Position numbers and translations under genes: made by a program. The notes under the pieces are model-generated. The model was given only the letters and a program-made list of their open reading frames with translations, was not told the origin of the DNA and ran no database searches. Below are positions 18,050 to 28,688 of a DNA stretch of 64,000 nucleotides, piece after piece. The stretch is from Nocardioides aquaticus (GTDB lineage Bacteria > Actinomycetota > Actinomycetes > Propionibacteriales > Nocardioidaceae). The stretch lies in contig NZ_CP075371.1 in assembly GCF_018459925.1 (NCBI RefSeq), positions 3,038,001 to 3,102,000 on the forward strand. The letters run 5' to 3'. The stretch's first letter is position 1, and each line of letters begins with the position of its first letter.

Positions 18050-18745
18050 TCACGCGGTCCCGGCCGGCACCACCCCGGCCACCTGCCAGGTGCCGCCGTC
18101 ACGGCGCAGCTCCACCACCCGCGTGCTCGGACGGTCCCGGCCCAGCCGCAGCACCCCCGGCGCGCCCTCGGCCACCGCGTCCACCCGCAGGCGGTCGGTG
18201 ACCTCCAGGACGACCCGCCGCCGGTCGAGGGCGACGACGTCGAGCGTCTCCACCCGCAGCCGCAGGGAGCGGACCTCGACCCCGGCCGACCTCCACCGCT
18301 CCATCAGCTCGGCGTCGCGCTCCCCGGCCGTCGACCCGGCGACGTAGAGCGCCGCGAGGGCGCCCGGGTCCGCGGCCTGCCAGGCCCGCTCCCGGGCCCG
18401 GTCCCACGCCCTCAGCAGCCCCGCCGACCACCGCACGGCGCCCGGGGCCGCGGCCCCGCCGGGCGGTGGTGCGCGGACCGGTGCCGGGCCGGCGGCGAGC
18501 GCCTGCTGCGCGTCGGCGTCCTCCCCGCTCTCGGGCGTGCCCGGGGCCGGGGCGCCCGGGGTGGCCAGCCGGGGCTCGGGGTCCCCCGGACCGAGCCCGA
18601 GGAGCTCCCCACCGCCCGGGGCCCCGGTGGCGGACAGCAGCGCCACCGCAGCCAGCAGCAGCGCGGCGAGGCCGGAGCCGACCGCCGCGAGCCGGGGCAC
18701 CCGGGACCGCACGTGGGTGCTCGGACGGCGGTCGAGGTGGCGCAT
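18050..18745 (-). CDS. Membrane-anchored hypothetical protein
   Basis: 231 residues. One hydrophobic segment (LAAVGSGLAALLLAAVALLSATG, about 19-41) after a basic N-terminus, then a Pro/Ala/Gly linker and an extracytoplasmic domain (ALAALYVAGSTAGERDAELM, VRSLRLRVETLDVVALDRRRV, VAEGAPGVLRLGRDRPSTRV). The domain resembles SnoaL/NTF2-like extracytoplasmic domains but I cannot assign it. Divergent from lipB. ATG 18745 is the only reasonable start. Confidence 0.75.
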   Translation of the reverse strand: MRHLDRRPSTHVRSRVPRLAAVGSGLAALLLAAVALLSATGAPGGGELLGLGPGDPEPRLATPGAPAPGTPESGEDADAQQALAAGPAPVRAPPPGGAAAPGAVRWSAGLLRAWDRARERAWQAADPGALAALYVAGSTAGERDAELMERWRSAGVEVRSLRLRVETLDVVALDRRRVVLEVTDRLRVDAVAEGAPGVLRLGRDRPSTRVVELRRDGGTWQVAGVVPAGTA

Positions 18746-18835
18746 GCCCTGTTCCTACCCCGGACCCGCCCGACGCCGCTCCGGCTGTCCACAGGCCCCG
18801 TGGGCGCTGCTCGGGGCGGAGTAGCCTCGACCGAC

Positions 18836-19561
18836 GTGAGCACCCCTGCGTACCTCCGCGACGGCCTCGGACCCGACGCCGTGGACTACCGAGCCGCCTG
18901 GGACCGGCAGCGCGCGCTGCACGCCGCCGTCGTCGACGGGTCGCGGCCCGACACCGTCTGGCTGCTGGAGCACCCGCCGGTCTTCACCTGCGGCAAGCGC
19001 ACCGACGAGCACGAGAAGCCGGTCGACGCCGGGGGCGCCGACGTGATCGACGTCGACCGCGGCGGCAAGATCACCTTCCACGGACCGGGCCAGCTGGTCG
19101 GCTACCCGGTGGTGCGGCTGCCCGACCACGTCAAGGTCGTCGACTACGTCCGCCGCGTCGAGGAGGCGCTGATCCGCGCCTGCGCCGACCTCGGCGTGAC
19201 CACGGCCCGCATCCCGGGCCGCAGCGGCGTCTGGCTGCGCGCCGACGACCGCGGCCCCGAGCGCAAGGTCGCGGCCCTCGGCATCCGCGTCTCGCGCGGG
19301 GTGACGATGCACGGCTTCTCCCTCAACGCCGACGTCGACCTCGGCTGGTACGACCGGTTCGTCCCCTGCGGGATCGCCGACGCCGGGGTCACCAGCCTGA
19401 CCCGGGAGCTCGACCGGCACGTCGGTGTGGACGAGGTCCTGCCCCACGTCGAGCGGCACCTCAGCGAGCTGCTCGCCTGGGGTCCCTACGAGTCGACGCC
19501 CGACTACGAGCCGCGGCCCGAGCCCGGTCGCGGACCGCGGGTGCAGGTCCTCAGCCTCTGA
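18836..19561 (+). CDS. lipB: Lipoyl(octanoyl) transferase
   Basis: 241 residues from GTG 18836. Contains TVWLLEHPPVFTCGKRTD, RGGKITFHGPGQLVGYPV, the conserved Lys in RKVAALGIRVSRGVTMHG, and catalytic Cys in VPCGIADAGVTSL. Transfers octanoate from ACP to lipoyl domains, the step before LipA. A TAGCCT -10-like element lies about 8 nt before the GTG, so the mRNA may be leaderless. Lies close to the E2 gene whose domains it modifies. Confidence 0.95.
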   Translation: MSTPAYLRDGLGPDAVDYRAAWDRQRALHAAVVDGSRPDTVWLLEHPPVFTCGKRTDEHEKPVDAGGADVIDVDRGGKITFHGPGQLVGYPVVRLPDHVKVVDYVRRVEEALIRACADLGVTTARIPGRSGVWLRADDRGPERKVAALGIRVSRGVTMHGFSLNADVDLGWYDRFVPCGIADAGVTSLTRELDRHVGVDEVLPHVERHLSELLAWGPYESTPDYEPRPEPGRGPRVQVLSL

Positions 19562-19654
19562 CCCCCTCCGTCCGCGCGTCGCACCGGGACCAACGGCGCG
19601 GGGCTGCTTGACTCTCGCCGACCCGGGTGCGCGCCCGGGCGGGACGGAGCAGCC

Positions 19655-20637
<983 letters not shown>

Positions 20638-20641
<4 letters not shown>

Positions 20642-21663
20642 TCCGCGCGACCCGGGTGGAGCTGACGCGGCTGCGCTGGCGCCGCGCGATCGTCCTGCTG
20701 CTCCTGACCGCCGTCGTCGTCCCGCTGGCGATCGCGGTGGTCATCGGCTGGCAGACCCGGCCGGTCACCCACGCCGAGCTGGAGCGTGCCCAGCAGCAGG
20801 TCGAGCGCGAGGTCGACCAGCCGTACTACCAGCGGCAGCTCGAGCGCTGCGCCGAGCGTCCCGAGCGGTACGGCGTCCGCCCCCGCGACACCGACCTCGA
20901 CGACCCGGCCGCGGTGGCCGCGGCCTGCGAGGAGCAGAGCCTGCCCCAGGTCGACTGGTTCCTCCAGCGCAGCCCGCTCGACCTGGGACGGGTCTACGAG
21001 GACACGGTCGGGGTCGCGGTCGTCACCGTGATGGCCCTGCTGATGATCCTGGTCGGCGCCACCTTCGCCGGCCACGACTGGAACACCGGCTCGATGGGCA
21101 ACCAGCTGCTGGTCGAGAGCCGGCGCGGCCGCACCTGGGCAGCGAAGGGGCTCGCGGTGCTGCTGGTCGGCCTGGTCCTGGCCGCCGTCGTGCTCGCCGC
21201 GTTCTGGGGCGGGCTGGCCGGCCTGGCCTCGCTGCGCGGGGAGCCGGTCGGCGACGCCGTCCCCGGGCTGGTGTGGGCGCAGTCGTGGCGCGGGGTGCTG
21301 CTCGTGGCCGGCGCCGCGCTCGGCGGCTACTTCCTGACGATGCTGATGCGCAGCACCGTGGCCACGCTGGGACTGCTCTTCGTCACCGCGGTCGTCGTCC
21401 CCCTGCTGCTGTCGATCAGCGGGATCGACGGCAACGAGTGCCTGCAGCCGCAGTACCACGCGGTGGCCTGGCTGACCGGACCGCTGTCCTTCCCGCAGTA
21501 CGACCTGTCCTGCCAGAACCTCCGCGGCGACCGGGAGGCCCGGATCGAGGCGGGCTGCCTGGTCGTCGTGGACCGCACCGACGCGGCGGTCTACCTCGGC
21601 GGGCTCCTCGTCCTGGCCGGCGGCGCGTCGCTGGTCTCCTTCGGTCGGCGCGACGTGGCCTGA
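20638..21663 (+). CDS. ABC-2-type transporter permease
   Basis: 341 residues from GTG 20638. About six hydrophobic segments: near 17-38 (IVLLLLTAVVVPLAIAVVIGW), 128-150, 170-195, 215-235, 240-262 and 320-335, with a large extracytoplasmic loop (about 40-120) rich in Arg/Glu. FAGHDWNTGSMGNQLL is typical of ABC-2 permeases. Coupled to the upstream ATPase. Confidence 0.87.
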
Positions 21664-21694
21664 GTCCGCGCCGAGGGTGGTCGGGCCCCCGGCG

Positions 21695-21700
21695 TACAGT
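21695..21700 (+). promoter_or_regulatory. -10 element before lipA (likely leaderless)
   Basis: TACAGT (TANNNT) ends 8 nt before the GTG at 21709. The spacing is the same kind as at pepA and lipB, and no ribosome site is present. The alternative start, TTG 21702, would lie inside the expected start region. Confidence 0.5.
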
Positions 21701-21708
21701 TGACCGAC

Positions 21709-22653
21709 GTGACGACCCCTCCCACCGCCCCCGACGGTCGCAAGCTGCTTCGTCTGGAGGTGCGCAACGCCGAGACCCCCATCGAGCGCAAGCCCGAGTG
21801 GATCAAGACCAAGGCCTCGATGGGCCCGGAGTACACCGAGCTGAAGAAGCTGGTGAAGTCCGAGGGCCTGCACACGGTGTGCCAGGAGGCCGGCTGCCCC
21901 AACATCTACGAGTGCTGGGAGGACCGCGAGGCCACCTTCCTCATCGGCGGCGACCAGTGCACGCGCCGCTGCGACTTCTGCCAGATCGACACCGGCAAGC
22001 CCCAGGCCCTGGACCGCGACGAGCCGCGCCGGGTCGCGGAGTCCGTGCAGACCATGGGCCTGCGCTACGCCACCATCACCGGCGTGGCCCGCGACGACCT
22101 GCCCGACGGCGGCGCCTGGCTCTACGCCGAGACGGTCAAGCAGATCCACGAGCTCAACCCCGGCACCGGCGTGGAGAACCTGATCCCGGACTTCAACGCC
22201 GTGCCCGAGCAGCTCGCCGAGGTCTTCGAGTCCCGCCCCGAGGTGCTCGCGCACAACGTCGAGACCGTGCCGCGGATCTTCAAGCGGATCCGTCCGGCGT
22301 TCCGCTACGAGCGCTCGCTGGGGGTGCTGACGTCCGCGCGTGACTTCGGCCTGGTCACCAAGTCCAACCTGATCCTGGGCATGGGCGAGACCCGCGAGGA
22401 GGTCTCGCAGGCGCTGCGCGACCTGCACGAGGCCGGCTGCGAGCTGATCACGATCACGCAGTACCTGCGCCCCTCCGCGCGCCACCACCCCGTCGAGCGC
22501 TGGGTCAAGCCCGAGGAGTTCGTGGAGCTGGCGACCGAGGCCGAGGAGATCGGCTTCTCGGGCGTCCTGTCGGGCCCGCTCGTGCGGTCGTCGTACCGCG
22601 CCGGACGGCTGTACCGTCAGGCGATGGACGCCCGCGAGGGCGCCTCCGTCTGA
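21709..22653 (+). CDS. lipA: Lipoyl synthase (radical SAM)
   Basis: 314 residues from GTG 21709. Auxiliary-cluster cysteines in [12 protein letters not shown] (CX4CX5C) and the radical SAM motif CTRRCDFC (CX3CX2C), both complete. Also [33 protein letters not shown] and the final RSSYRAG. It inserts two sulfurs into octanoyl groups placed by LipB. An in-frame TTG at 21700 would add three residues; GTG is preferred because of the -10 spacing. Confidence 0.95.
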   Translation: MTTPPTAPDGRKLLRLEVRNAETPIERKPEWIKTKASMGPEYTELKKLVKSEGLHTVCQEAGCPNIYECWEDREATFLIGGDQCTRRCDFCQIDTGKPQALDRDEPRRVAESVQTMGLRYATITGVARDDLPDGGAWLYAETVKQIHELNPGTGVENLIPDFNAVPEQLAEVFESRPEVLAHNVETVPRIFKRIRPAFRYERSLGVLTSARDFGLVTKSNLILGMGETREEVSQALRDLHEAGCELITITQYLRPSARHHPVERWVKPEEFVELATEAEEIGFSGVLSGPLVRSSYRAGRLYRQAMDAREGASV

Positions 22654-22715
22654 CGCCCGGCCCGACCGGCCGGACCGACCCCACCCGCGCGAGGAACACG
22701 AGGACCAGCCCGACC

Positions 22716-23450
22716 ATGGCCCGCAAGAAGAAGCAGAAGCAGGCGTACGACCCGAGCGACCCGTCGACGATGAGCCGTCGCCAGCAGCTCATGGCGACCT
22801 ACTCGATGACCAAGCAGACCGACCCGCGGATCGGCCTGTGGCTGCTCGGGTCGTTCCTGCTCGCCGGCCTGGTCGGCTTCGCGATCTTCTGGCTGCTCCC
22901 CGGTGACGGCACGATCAGCACGGTCTTCGCCGTCATCGGCGGGATCCTGCTCGGCATCCTCGGCGCCCTGCTCGTCTTCGGGCGGCGCGCCCAGGCCGCC
23001 GCCTACGCCCGGATGGAGGGCCAGACCGGGGCCGGCGCCAGCGCGCTGACCATGCTGCGCAAGGGCTGGAAGACCGACCCGATGGTGGCCTTCAACCGCC
23101 AGCAGGACGTCGTGCACCGCGTGGTCGGCCCCCCGGGCATCGTCCTGGTCGGCGAGGGCAACCCCACCCGCCTGCGCGGGATGCTCACCGAGGAGCGCCG
23201 CAAGCACGAGCGCGTCGCCGCCGGGACGCCCGTGCACGAGCTGCAGTGCGGCGACGCCGAGGGTCAGGTCCCGCTCCCCCAGCTGGTCAAGAAGGTCAGG
23301 AAGCTCGGCCGCCAGGTCAAGCCGGCCGAGATCACCGACGTGCTGCACCGCCTCAAGGCCCTCGACGCCCGCCGCTCGGCCGTGCCGATGCCCAAGGGCC
23401 CAGTCCCGCAGAACATGAAGGGCATGCGCGGCAACATGCGCGGCCGCTGA
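22716..23450 (+). CDS. DUF4191 family membrane protein
   Basis: 244 residues. Basic N-terminus (MARKKKQKQAYDPSDPSTMSRRQQ), two membrane helices (about 43-63, WLLGSFLLAGLVGFAIFWLLP, and about 69-89), then a cytoplasmic domain containing DVVHRVVGPPGIVLVGEGNPTRL, the DUF4191 hallmark, and a basic tail. Commonly sits next to lipA in actinobacteria (established context). Function unknown. Confidence 0.9.
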   Translation: MARKKKQKQAYDPSDPSTMSRRQQLMATYSMTKQTDPRIGLWLLGSFLLAGLVGFAIFWLLPGDGTISTVFAVIGGILLGILGALLVFGRRAQAAAYARMEGQTGAGASALTMLRKGWKTDPMVAFNRQQDVVHRVVGPPGIVLVGEGNPTRLRGMLTEERRKHERVAAGTPVHELQCGDAEGQVPLPQLVKKVRKLGRQVKPAEITDVLHRLKALDARRSAVPMPKGPVPQNMKGMRGNMRGR

Positions 23451-23478
23451 TCCCTCGCGGTTGAGCCCGCAGCGCCCC

Positions 23479-23521
23479 GGAGGTCGAGGAGGGAGTGCCA
23501 GCGACCGTCTCGAGACCACCG
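23479..23521 (-). repeat. REP-like repeat, single unit
   Basis: GGAGGTCGAGGAGGGAGTG followed by GCGACCGTCTCGAGACCACC. It is the same family as 6065-6130 and 7892-8086, in a diverged form, and lies between two convergent genes, a position typical for such elements. Confidence 0.75.
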
Positions 23522-23944
23522 TCAGGCGCGACCGACGCCCAGGCCGCGGTACGTGTCCAGCGTGATGGTGCAGGTCCCGGCCGCCAGGTCGTGCAGACCG
23601 CGACCGTCCGGACGCCACACCAGCGGCGGCACGACGAGGACCACCAGCACCTGGCGCAGGAGCAGCCGCAGCGGGTTCATCGGGCGCGTACCCCCGCCGG
23701 CCCACACGACCCGCAGCCGCGTGGCCAGCTTGCCGAAGGACCCGCCCGCGAGCCAGGTCAGCAGCGTCGTCTCGGCGACGTAGAGGCCGAGCACGGCGAA
23801 GCTGGCCGTGCTGCCCGGCTCGGTGTAGGCGTCCAGGCCCACGACGCCGATCACCACGAGCGTGCAGGCGAGCCAGTCGACGAGCAGGGCGAGGATCCGG
23901 CGCCCCCAGGAGGCGGTGGGGAAGGGCGGGGTCTGGACGGGCAC
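23522..23944 (-). CDS. RDD family membrane protein
   Basis: 140 residues from GTG 23944 ([31 protein letters not shown]). RDD signature: the Arg in [12 protein letters not shown] and the Asp that follows. Three hydrophobic segments (about 16-36, 48-68, 95-113). Likely a small inner-membrane protein; function unknown. It is divergent from glnA and shares the 181-bp intergenic region with the GlnR sites, a common RDD-glnA arrangement in actinobacteria. Confidence 0.88.
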   Translation of the reverse strand: MPVQTPPFPTASWGRRILALLVDWLACTLVVIGVVGLDAYTEPGSTASFAVLGLYVAETTLLTWLAGGSFGKLATRLRVVWAGGGTRPMNPLRLLLRQVLVVLVVPPLVWRPDGRGLHDLAAGTCTITLDTYRGLGVGRA

Positions 23945-23985
23945 GTCGCCAACCCTAGTGAGGCCGTCCCACCCCCGGACGACCT

Positions 23986-24023
23986 GTAACACGGGCGAAA
24001 CAATGACGATACGGTCGAGAAAC
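23986..24023 (+). promoter_or_regulatory. Tandem GlnR box upstream of glnA
   Basis: Reads GTAAC-n6-GAAAC-n6-GATAC-n6-GAAAC. This is a complete double a-site/b-site GlnR box with all three spacers of exactly 6 nt. A TAGGTT -10 candidate follows at 24034-24039. In Streptomyces and mycobacteria GlnR activates glnA from such sites in low nitrogen (established). Confidence 0.9.
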
Positions 24024-24125
24024 CACCCGTACCTAGGTTCGGGCTCCTGCCCGGGGCACGAGCCGCCCGGGTTCCCCACGAACTCATCCACCGGTCGTCG
24101 CGCGCGCGCCGACCAAGGAGGCCGA

Positions 24126-25541
24126 ATGTTCCAGAACAGCGAAGAGCTGCTCAAGTTCGTCAAGGACGAGGGCGTCGAGATGGTCGACGTCCGTTTCTGC
24201 GACCTGCCCGGCGTCATGCAGCACTTCACCGTGCCGGTGTCGTCGTTCGACCAGAGCGTCTTCGACGACGGTCTGAGCTTCGACGGGTCCTCGATCCGCG
24301 GGTTCCAGGCCATCCACGAGTCCGACATGTCGCTGTTCCCGGACCCGACGACGGCCTACCTGGACCCGTTCCGGACCGCGAAGACGCTGATCGTCAACTT
24401 CTTCATCCACGACCCGATCACGGGCGAGGCCTACTCGCGCGACCCGCGCAACATCGCGCGCAAGGCGATGTCGTACCTCACCACGACCGGCGTCGGCGAC
24501 ACCGCCTTCTTCGCCCCCGAGGCCGAGTTCTACGTCTTCGACGAGGCGCGCTTCGAGACCAAGCAGAACAAGGGCTACTACGAGCTCGACTCGATCGAGG
24601 GCGCCTGGAACACCGGCGCCGAGGGCAGCCTGGGCTACAAGACGCCCTACAAGGGCGGCTACTTCCCCGTCGCGCCGACCGACCACTTCGGTGAGCTGCG
24701 CGACGAGATGGTCATCGAGCTGGAGAAGTCCGGCCTGCACGTCGAGCGCGCCCACCACGAGGTCGGCACCGGCGGCCAGGCGGAGATCAACTACCGCTTC
24801 GCCGAGCTGCTCCAGGCCGCCGACGACGTGATGAAGTTCAAGTACATCATCAAGAACGTGGCCTGGCGCAACGGTCGCTCGGCGACCTTCATGCCCAAGC
24901 CCCTCTTCGGCGACAACGGCTCCGGCATGCACTGCCACCAGTCGATCTGGAACGAGGGCGAGCCCCTGTTCTACGACGAGACCGGGTACGGCGGGCTGTC
25001 CGACATGGCGCGCTGGTACATCGGCGGCATCCTGAAGCACGCCCCGTCGCTGCTGGCCTTCACCAACCCGACGGTGAACTCCTACCACCGCCTGGTGCCC
25101 GGCTTCGAGGCCCCGATCTCGCTGGTCTACAGCCAGCGCAACCGCTCGGCCTGCGTGCGCATCCCGATCACGGGCGCGAACCCGAAGGCCAAGCGCATCG
25201 AGTTCCGCTGCCCCGACCCGTCGGCGAACCCGTACCTCGCCTTCTCGGCGCTGCTGCTGGCCGGCCTGGACGGCATCAAGAACAAGCTCGAGCCGGCCGC
25301 GCCGATCGACAAGGACATCTACGAGCTCCCGCCGGACGAGATGGCCGACATCGACCAGGTCCCGACGTCGCTCAACGCCGTGCTCGACAACCTCGAGCGC
25401 GACCACGAGTTCCTGACCGTCGGCAACGTCTTCACCCCCGACCTGATCGAGAACTGGATCGAGTACAAGCGCACGAACGAGATCCTGCCGGTGCAGCTGC
25501 GGCCGCACCCGCACGAGTTCGAGCTCTACTACGACATCTAA
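24126..25541 (+). CDS. glnA: Glutamine synthetase type I
   Basis: 471 residues, normal for GSI. ATG 24126 follows a strong AAGGAGG at 24115-24121. Shows [34 protein letters not shown], the ATP-binding [16 protein letters not shown], and the adenylylation-loop tyrosine in [11 protein letters not shown]. Forms glutamine from glutamate and ammonia; it is the key nitrogen-assimilation enzyme. It is controlled by the GlnR box upstream and probably by adenylylation of the Tyr. Confidence 0.97.
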   Translation: MFQNSEELLKFVKDEGVEMVDVRFCDLPGVMQHFTVPVSSFDQSVFDDGLSFDGSSIRGFQAIHESDMSLFPDPTTAYLDPFRTAKTLIVNFFIHDPITGEAYSRDPRNIARKAMSYLTTTGVGDTAFFAPEAEFYVFDEARFETKQNKGYYELDSIEGAWNTGAEGSLGYKTPYKGGYFPVAPTDHFGELRDEMVIELEKSGLHVERAHHEVGTGGQAEINYRFAELLQAADDVMKFKYIIKNVAWRNGRSATFMPKPLFGDNGSGMHCHQSIWNEGEPLFYDETGYGGLSDMARWYIGGILKHAPSLLAFTNPTVNSYHRLVPGFEAPISLVYSQRNRSACVRIPITGANPKAKRIEFRCPDPSANPYLAFSALLLAGLDGIKNKLEPAAPIDKDIYELPPDEMADIDQVPTSLNAVLDNLERDHEFLTVGNVFTPDLIENWIEYKRTNEILPVQLRPHPHEFELYYDI

Positions 25542-25605
25542 CCGGGCCTCCGGCTGCGGTCATTCAGCAACGCCGAAAGACCGCAAAGAACAGCCGCTGA
25601 CCTGC

Positions 25606-25649
25606 GCAAACGCCGCCGAGCGACCTTTTGGTCGCTCGGCGGCGTTTGC
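25606..25649 (+). terminator. Strong 20-bp-stem terminator after glnA
   Basis: A perfect 20-bp stem (25606-25625 with 25630-25649) closes a TTTT loop, 65 nt after the glnA stop. It is very GC-rich and marks the last feature of the chromosomal gene set before the element genes. Confidence 0.85.
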
Positions 25650-25921
25650 TGTTGGTAGCCGCTCGTCTGTTACAAATCCGGTACAAATTTGGGTGGCGTT
25701 ATCCCTTGCCACACGGTCCTCAGGAGGCGCTCCGGGCAGATCGTGGCCCGGGTCGGTTGCTCGAGCCACCAGGCTGGCATCGCACAGTTCGGCGACCATC
25801 GCCGCGATGCCCGAGCCATCTTGCTGCCACATCATTTCCACCGACGTGATCGCTCCCATGCTGCCGTCGGACATAGGTGCCCGTAGACCAACTGTCCGTC
25901 AACGCCGCAAGGAGGGGCTTG
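25650..25921. other. Left boundary region of the conjugative element; no gene seen
   Basis: This stretch lies between the glnA terminator and the excisionase-like gene. It is less GC-rich in places and contains the direct repeat TACAAAT at 25672 and 25682 (TTACAAATCCGGTACAAAT), possible Xis or integrase arm sites. No tRNA gene is recognisable. The left attachment site should lie here but cannot be fixed without the right end. Confidence 0.5.
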
Positions 25922-26197
25922 ATGATGGCAACGAACTCGAACGTACCTGCCATGGAACCGGGAACCTTTGGGGCGCGGCGGCGCGGAGGTCGCGGCAGCC
26001 GGGCACCCAGACTGGTCGATGCCCAAGAGCTGTGGGACATCGACGATGTCGCGTCCTACCTTGGCGTGACCAAGCAGACCATCTACTCCTGGCGGACGAC
26101 GGGCTACGGCCCGGCCGGCTTCCGTGTCGGAAAGCACCTGCGCTGGCGGGCAGCAACCGTGATCAATTGGACGGTGCAACTCGAGGAGAATCAGTGA
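25922..26197 (+). CDS. Excisionase-like helix-turn-helix protein
   Basis: 91 residues from ATG 25922, supported by AAGGAGGGG at 25909-25917. The MerR/Xis-type winged helix is clear: LWDIDDVASYLGVTKQTIYSWRTTGYGPAGFRVGKHLRWR, followed by AATVINWTVQLEE. Such proteins direct excision or regulate integrase in actinobacterial elements. It lies 105 nt before the integrase, in the same direction. Confidence 0.85.
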   Translation: MMATNSNVPAMEPGTFGARRRGGRGSRAPRLVDAQELWDIDDVASYLGVTKQTIYSWRTTGYGPAGFRVGKHLRWRAATVINWTVQLEENQ

Positions 26198-26302
26198 TAT
26201 CGAGAGGCCATCAGCCTCAGGCCGAATCGGTTCCCGAGTCACCAGGGCGCACGTGCTCGTCAGCATCGCTGGTCACCCGGTCGGAGTCTGCCAAGGACAG
26301 CC

Positions 26303-27490
26303 ATGGCCAGCGTTAGTCCCGGTAGGCCAGCGGACGACGGGAGCCCTCGTTACGTTGTGAACTATCGAGATCCCGAGGGGCGGCAGCGCCGCAAGACCTT
26401 CAGACGCAAAGCCGAGGCGGTCGCGTTCCGCAACACGGTTGAAGCGGACAAGCTCCGTGGGACCTACCTTGATGTCGACGCCGGCAGGATCTCGTTTCGG
26501 GCCTATGCCGAGGAGTGGCTCGACAGCCGGACCTTCAGCCCACTGACCTATGAGGCGACGGAGTTGCGACTCAGGCTCCACGTGTTCCCGACGCTGGGAC
26601 ACCTCGAACTGCGACAGATCAAGCCGTCGACGATTCAGAAGCTCCTGCGATCGATGGAGATGGCGGAGACCTACCGGCGCGTCATCTTCTCCAACGTGTC
26701 TGCCATCTTCTCGGCTGCGGTCGACGACGACATGATCGCCAAGAATCCGTGCAAGGCCAGTTCAGTCACAAGGCCCGCAACGTCGCGCCGCAAGGTGGTG
26801 CCTTGGCCGTCCGAATGGGTCTCCTCGATGCACGACGCACTTCCGCCCCAATACAGGATCGCAGTCACGTTAGGTTCTGGGCTGGGACTACGCCAAGGCG
26901 AGGTATTTGGGCTAGCGGTCGAGGACATCGACTTCCTCCGCGGGGTCGTCGAGGTCAGGCGACAAGTCAAGGTGTTCGGAGGAAACCGCCTCGTCTTTGG
27001 GCTGCCGAAGGGTGATAAGACCCGCACCGTCCCCCTGCCCGAGAGCGTCGCAACGGAACTCAGCGGCCACCTCGCCACCTACCCGCGGCGTAGCGTCGCG
27101 CTGCCCTGGGGAACACCCGAGGCGGACAAGAAGTCGAGCGCAGGACTCATCCTCACGACGCGCGAGCGTTCTGCCCTCAACCGCAACTACTTCAACACAC
27201 GGCTCTGGAAGCCCGGGCAAGCCCATGTGGGCATCGAGCAATCGCGTGACAACGGCATGCACGCCCTACGCCACTGGTACGCCTCCGTGCTCCTAGACGC
27301 CGGTGAATCGATTCGCGCTGTGTCCGAGTACCTAGGCCACAGCGACCCCGGCTTCACGTTGCGCACCTATACCCATCTCATGCCCAGCAGCACGGAGCGA
27401 ACCCGGGCAGCAGTGGATGCGGCCTTTGCAGCCGGGCGCCACGTGGGAGAAGAGGTCGACAGAGAACTCGAGCAACCCTCTCGGGGCTAG
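26303..27490 (+). CDS. int: Tyrosine-type site-specific integrase
   Basis: 395 residues. N-terminal AP2-like arm-binding part (YVVNYRDPEGRQRRKTFRRKAEA), core-binding SAM-like domain (about 60-150), catalytic domain with Arg in GSGLGLRQGEVFGL, HALRHWY (HxxR), and GHSDPGFTLRTYTHLM carrying the His and the nucleophilic Tyr. All catalytic residues are present, so the element may still move. Base composition is a little lower in GC than the genes to the left. Confidence 0.95.
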   Translation: MASVSPGRPADDGSPRYVVNYRDPEGRQRRKTFRRKAEAVAFRNTVEADKLRGTYLDVDAGRISFRAYAEEWLDSRTFSPLTYEATELRLRLHVFPTLGHLELRQIKPSTIQKLLRSMEMAETYRRVIFSNVSAIFSAAVDDDMIAKNPCKASSVTRPATSRRKVVPWPSEWVSSMHDALPPQYRIAVTLGSGLGLRQGEVFGLAVEDIDFLRGVVEVRRQVKVFGGNRLVFGLPKGDKTRTVPLPESVATELSGHLATYPRRSVALPWGTPEADKKSSAGLILTTRERSALNRNYFNTRLWKPGQAHVGIEQSRDNGMHALRHWYASVLLDAGESIRAVSEYLGHSDPGFTLRTYTHLMPSSTERTRAAVDAAFAAGRHVGEEVDRELEQPSRG

Positions 27491-27688
27491 CGGACGCCAG
27501 CCCGAACCAACGGCTCGTCTTGGAGCCGCCGGTCCACTGCCCGTCACCGCCGCTCCCGCCCAACGATCAGACAACGTGCCCAGCTCCCACGCCCGTCGCG
27601 ATCGGCGCTGACGCCCCTTAGCACCTCGATGGCAGAATCCCGGTGATGACTACGCCGGACCCCTACCCCACTGCGGCGGGCTGATCGG
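27491..27688. other. Intergenic stretch after integrase; nothing recognised
   Basis: About 200 bp with scattered short open frames but no ribosome site, dyad or family similarity that I can support. Confidence 0.4.
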
Positions 27689-28324
27689 GTGGCTGCACGA
27701 TCCTGGCGCGACAAGCGCATCGACGACCTCCTGGCGGCCGTCTCCGACCTCGGCATGACGATGTCGCGCCCCGCTGCCGGCGACTTGCTCGACGAACGGG
27801 TTCAGTTCGTCGCCGAGCAGATGCGTGTCACGGCCAGCACCGCCCGCCGCTACCTCACCGACGACGCCCTCGCCGGCATGGCCAGTGAGATTGTCTTCGG
27901 CTTCGTCGAAGAGACACCGGGTGCGGACCTGATGAGCGCACCGCGGACCGCCGCGGTTCCCGTGAGGTTCGCCGGAAGGGTCTTCGCGGGGTTGGGCGAG
28001 GTCGTCCGCATCCTCCTCGTCGAGCGCGACGATCTCGAGCACACCCGCGATCGGGTGGCTCAGATCGCACACGCGCAGAGCTATCTCGGATTGCTGGTCC
28101 ACGACCAGGTGGCCACCACAGGCTTCTACGACGAGCCGTCGGTCCAGATGCCCCCGGCGCTTCTCCTGCGCATTGCGCGCATCCTGGAGACCGCCGCCGA
28201 CCTGGTCGAGGATGGCCTGATCGGCTACGAGGCCGATCCGGAGGAGAGCGCCGGGCTCCCATCAGCATTCCGCCGCGACGTTCGCCTCATGCGCACTATG
28301 GCCGAGCAGGAGTCGAGCGCGTGA
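27689..28324 (+). CDS. Hypothetical element protein, possible HTH
   Basis: 211 residues from GTG 27689. Residues about 10-60 (DDLLAAVSDLGMTMSRPAAGDLLDERVQFVAEQMRVTASTARRYL) look like a helical DNA-binding segment with a helix-turn-helix (VTASTARRYLTDDALAGM). The rest is mostly helical. Gene order right after integrase and the GTGA overlap with the next small gene support it. I do not recognise the family. Confidence 0.7.
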   Translation: MAARSWRDKRIDDLLAAVSDLGMTMSRPAAGDLLDERVQFVAEQMRVTASTARRYLTDDALAGMASEIVFGFVEETPGADLMSAPRTAAVPVRFAGRVFAGLGEVVRILLVERDDLEHTRDRVAQIAHAQSYLGLLVHDQVATTGFYDEPSVQMPPALLLRIARILETAADLVEDGLIGYEADPEESAGLPSAFRRDVRLMRTMAEQESSA

Positions 28325-28518
28325 CCGAGACTCAAGCACGAGTCCTCACCCTGTTCGCCACGATGCAGGAGATACCGCCCGACCACCGCGGCGGTTACAC
28401 CCTCGGCCGAGACGAGTTGACCGTCGAGGACACCGACTACGACCAGGCGCACGCGGCCGCCCGATGCCGCGTTCCTGACGGGTGGCGAATCATCGCCCTG
28501 CGAGTCGAGCGCAACTAG
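28321..28518 (+). CDS. Small hypothetical protein
   Basis: 65 residues from GTG 28321, overlapping the upstream stop by 4 nt (GTGA). Sequence VTETQARVLTLFATMQEIPP then GWRIIALRVERN; soluble, mixed composition, probably structured. No known family. Translational coupling is the main support. Confidence 0.6.
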   Translation: MTETQARVLTLFATMQEIPPDHRGGYTLGRDELTVEDTDYDQAHAAARCRVPDGWRIIALRVERN

Positions 28519-28636
28519 CAGGGGATCCGACGCCGCCCCTGCCCCCTCCGCCGGTGTGCTGCGCGTTCTGCGGCAGGACGACGGCGAGCCTGTCGGCCGC
28601 CGCCCGCTGCCGAGCTGCGAAAGCCCTGTCACAGCT

Positions 28637-28671
28637 GATCGCTCCCAAGGTCCGGGATCACTTAGGTGACC
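28637..28671 (+). promoter_or_regulatory. Element regulon motif, copy 1
   Basis: TGATCGCT-N15-CACTTAGGTGAC, 17 nt before the ATG of the 104-residue gene at 28689. The same 8+15+12 layout recurs at 33795, 43573 (reverse), 47336 and 58798 (reverse). This copy shares the extra bases CCCA and CCAAG with the 33795 copy. Confidence 0.8.
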
Positions 28672-28688
28672 AAGCAGAGGAGGACCCA

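Noticed and set aside
25542..25921. tRNA gene as attachment site
   Set aside because: No cloverleaf with anticodon, T-arm and acceptor stem could be built; the strong hairpin is a plain terminator.
28482..28688. Upstream extension of the 104-residue frame with a CCAFC-type cysteine patch
   Set aside because: It crosses the regulon motif and ignores the strong AGAGGAGGA before ATG 28689.
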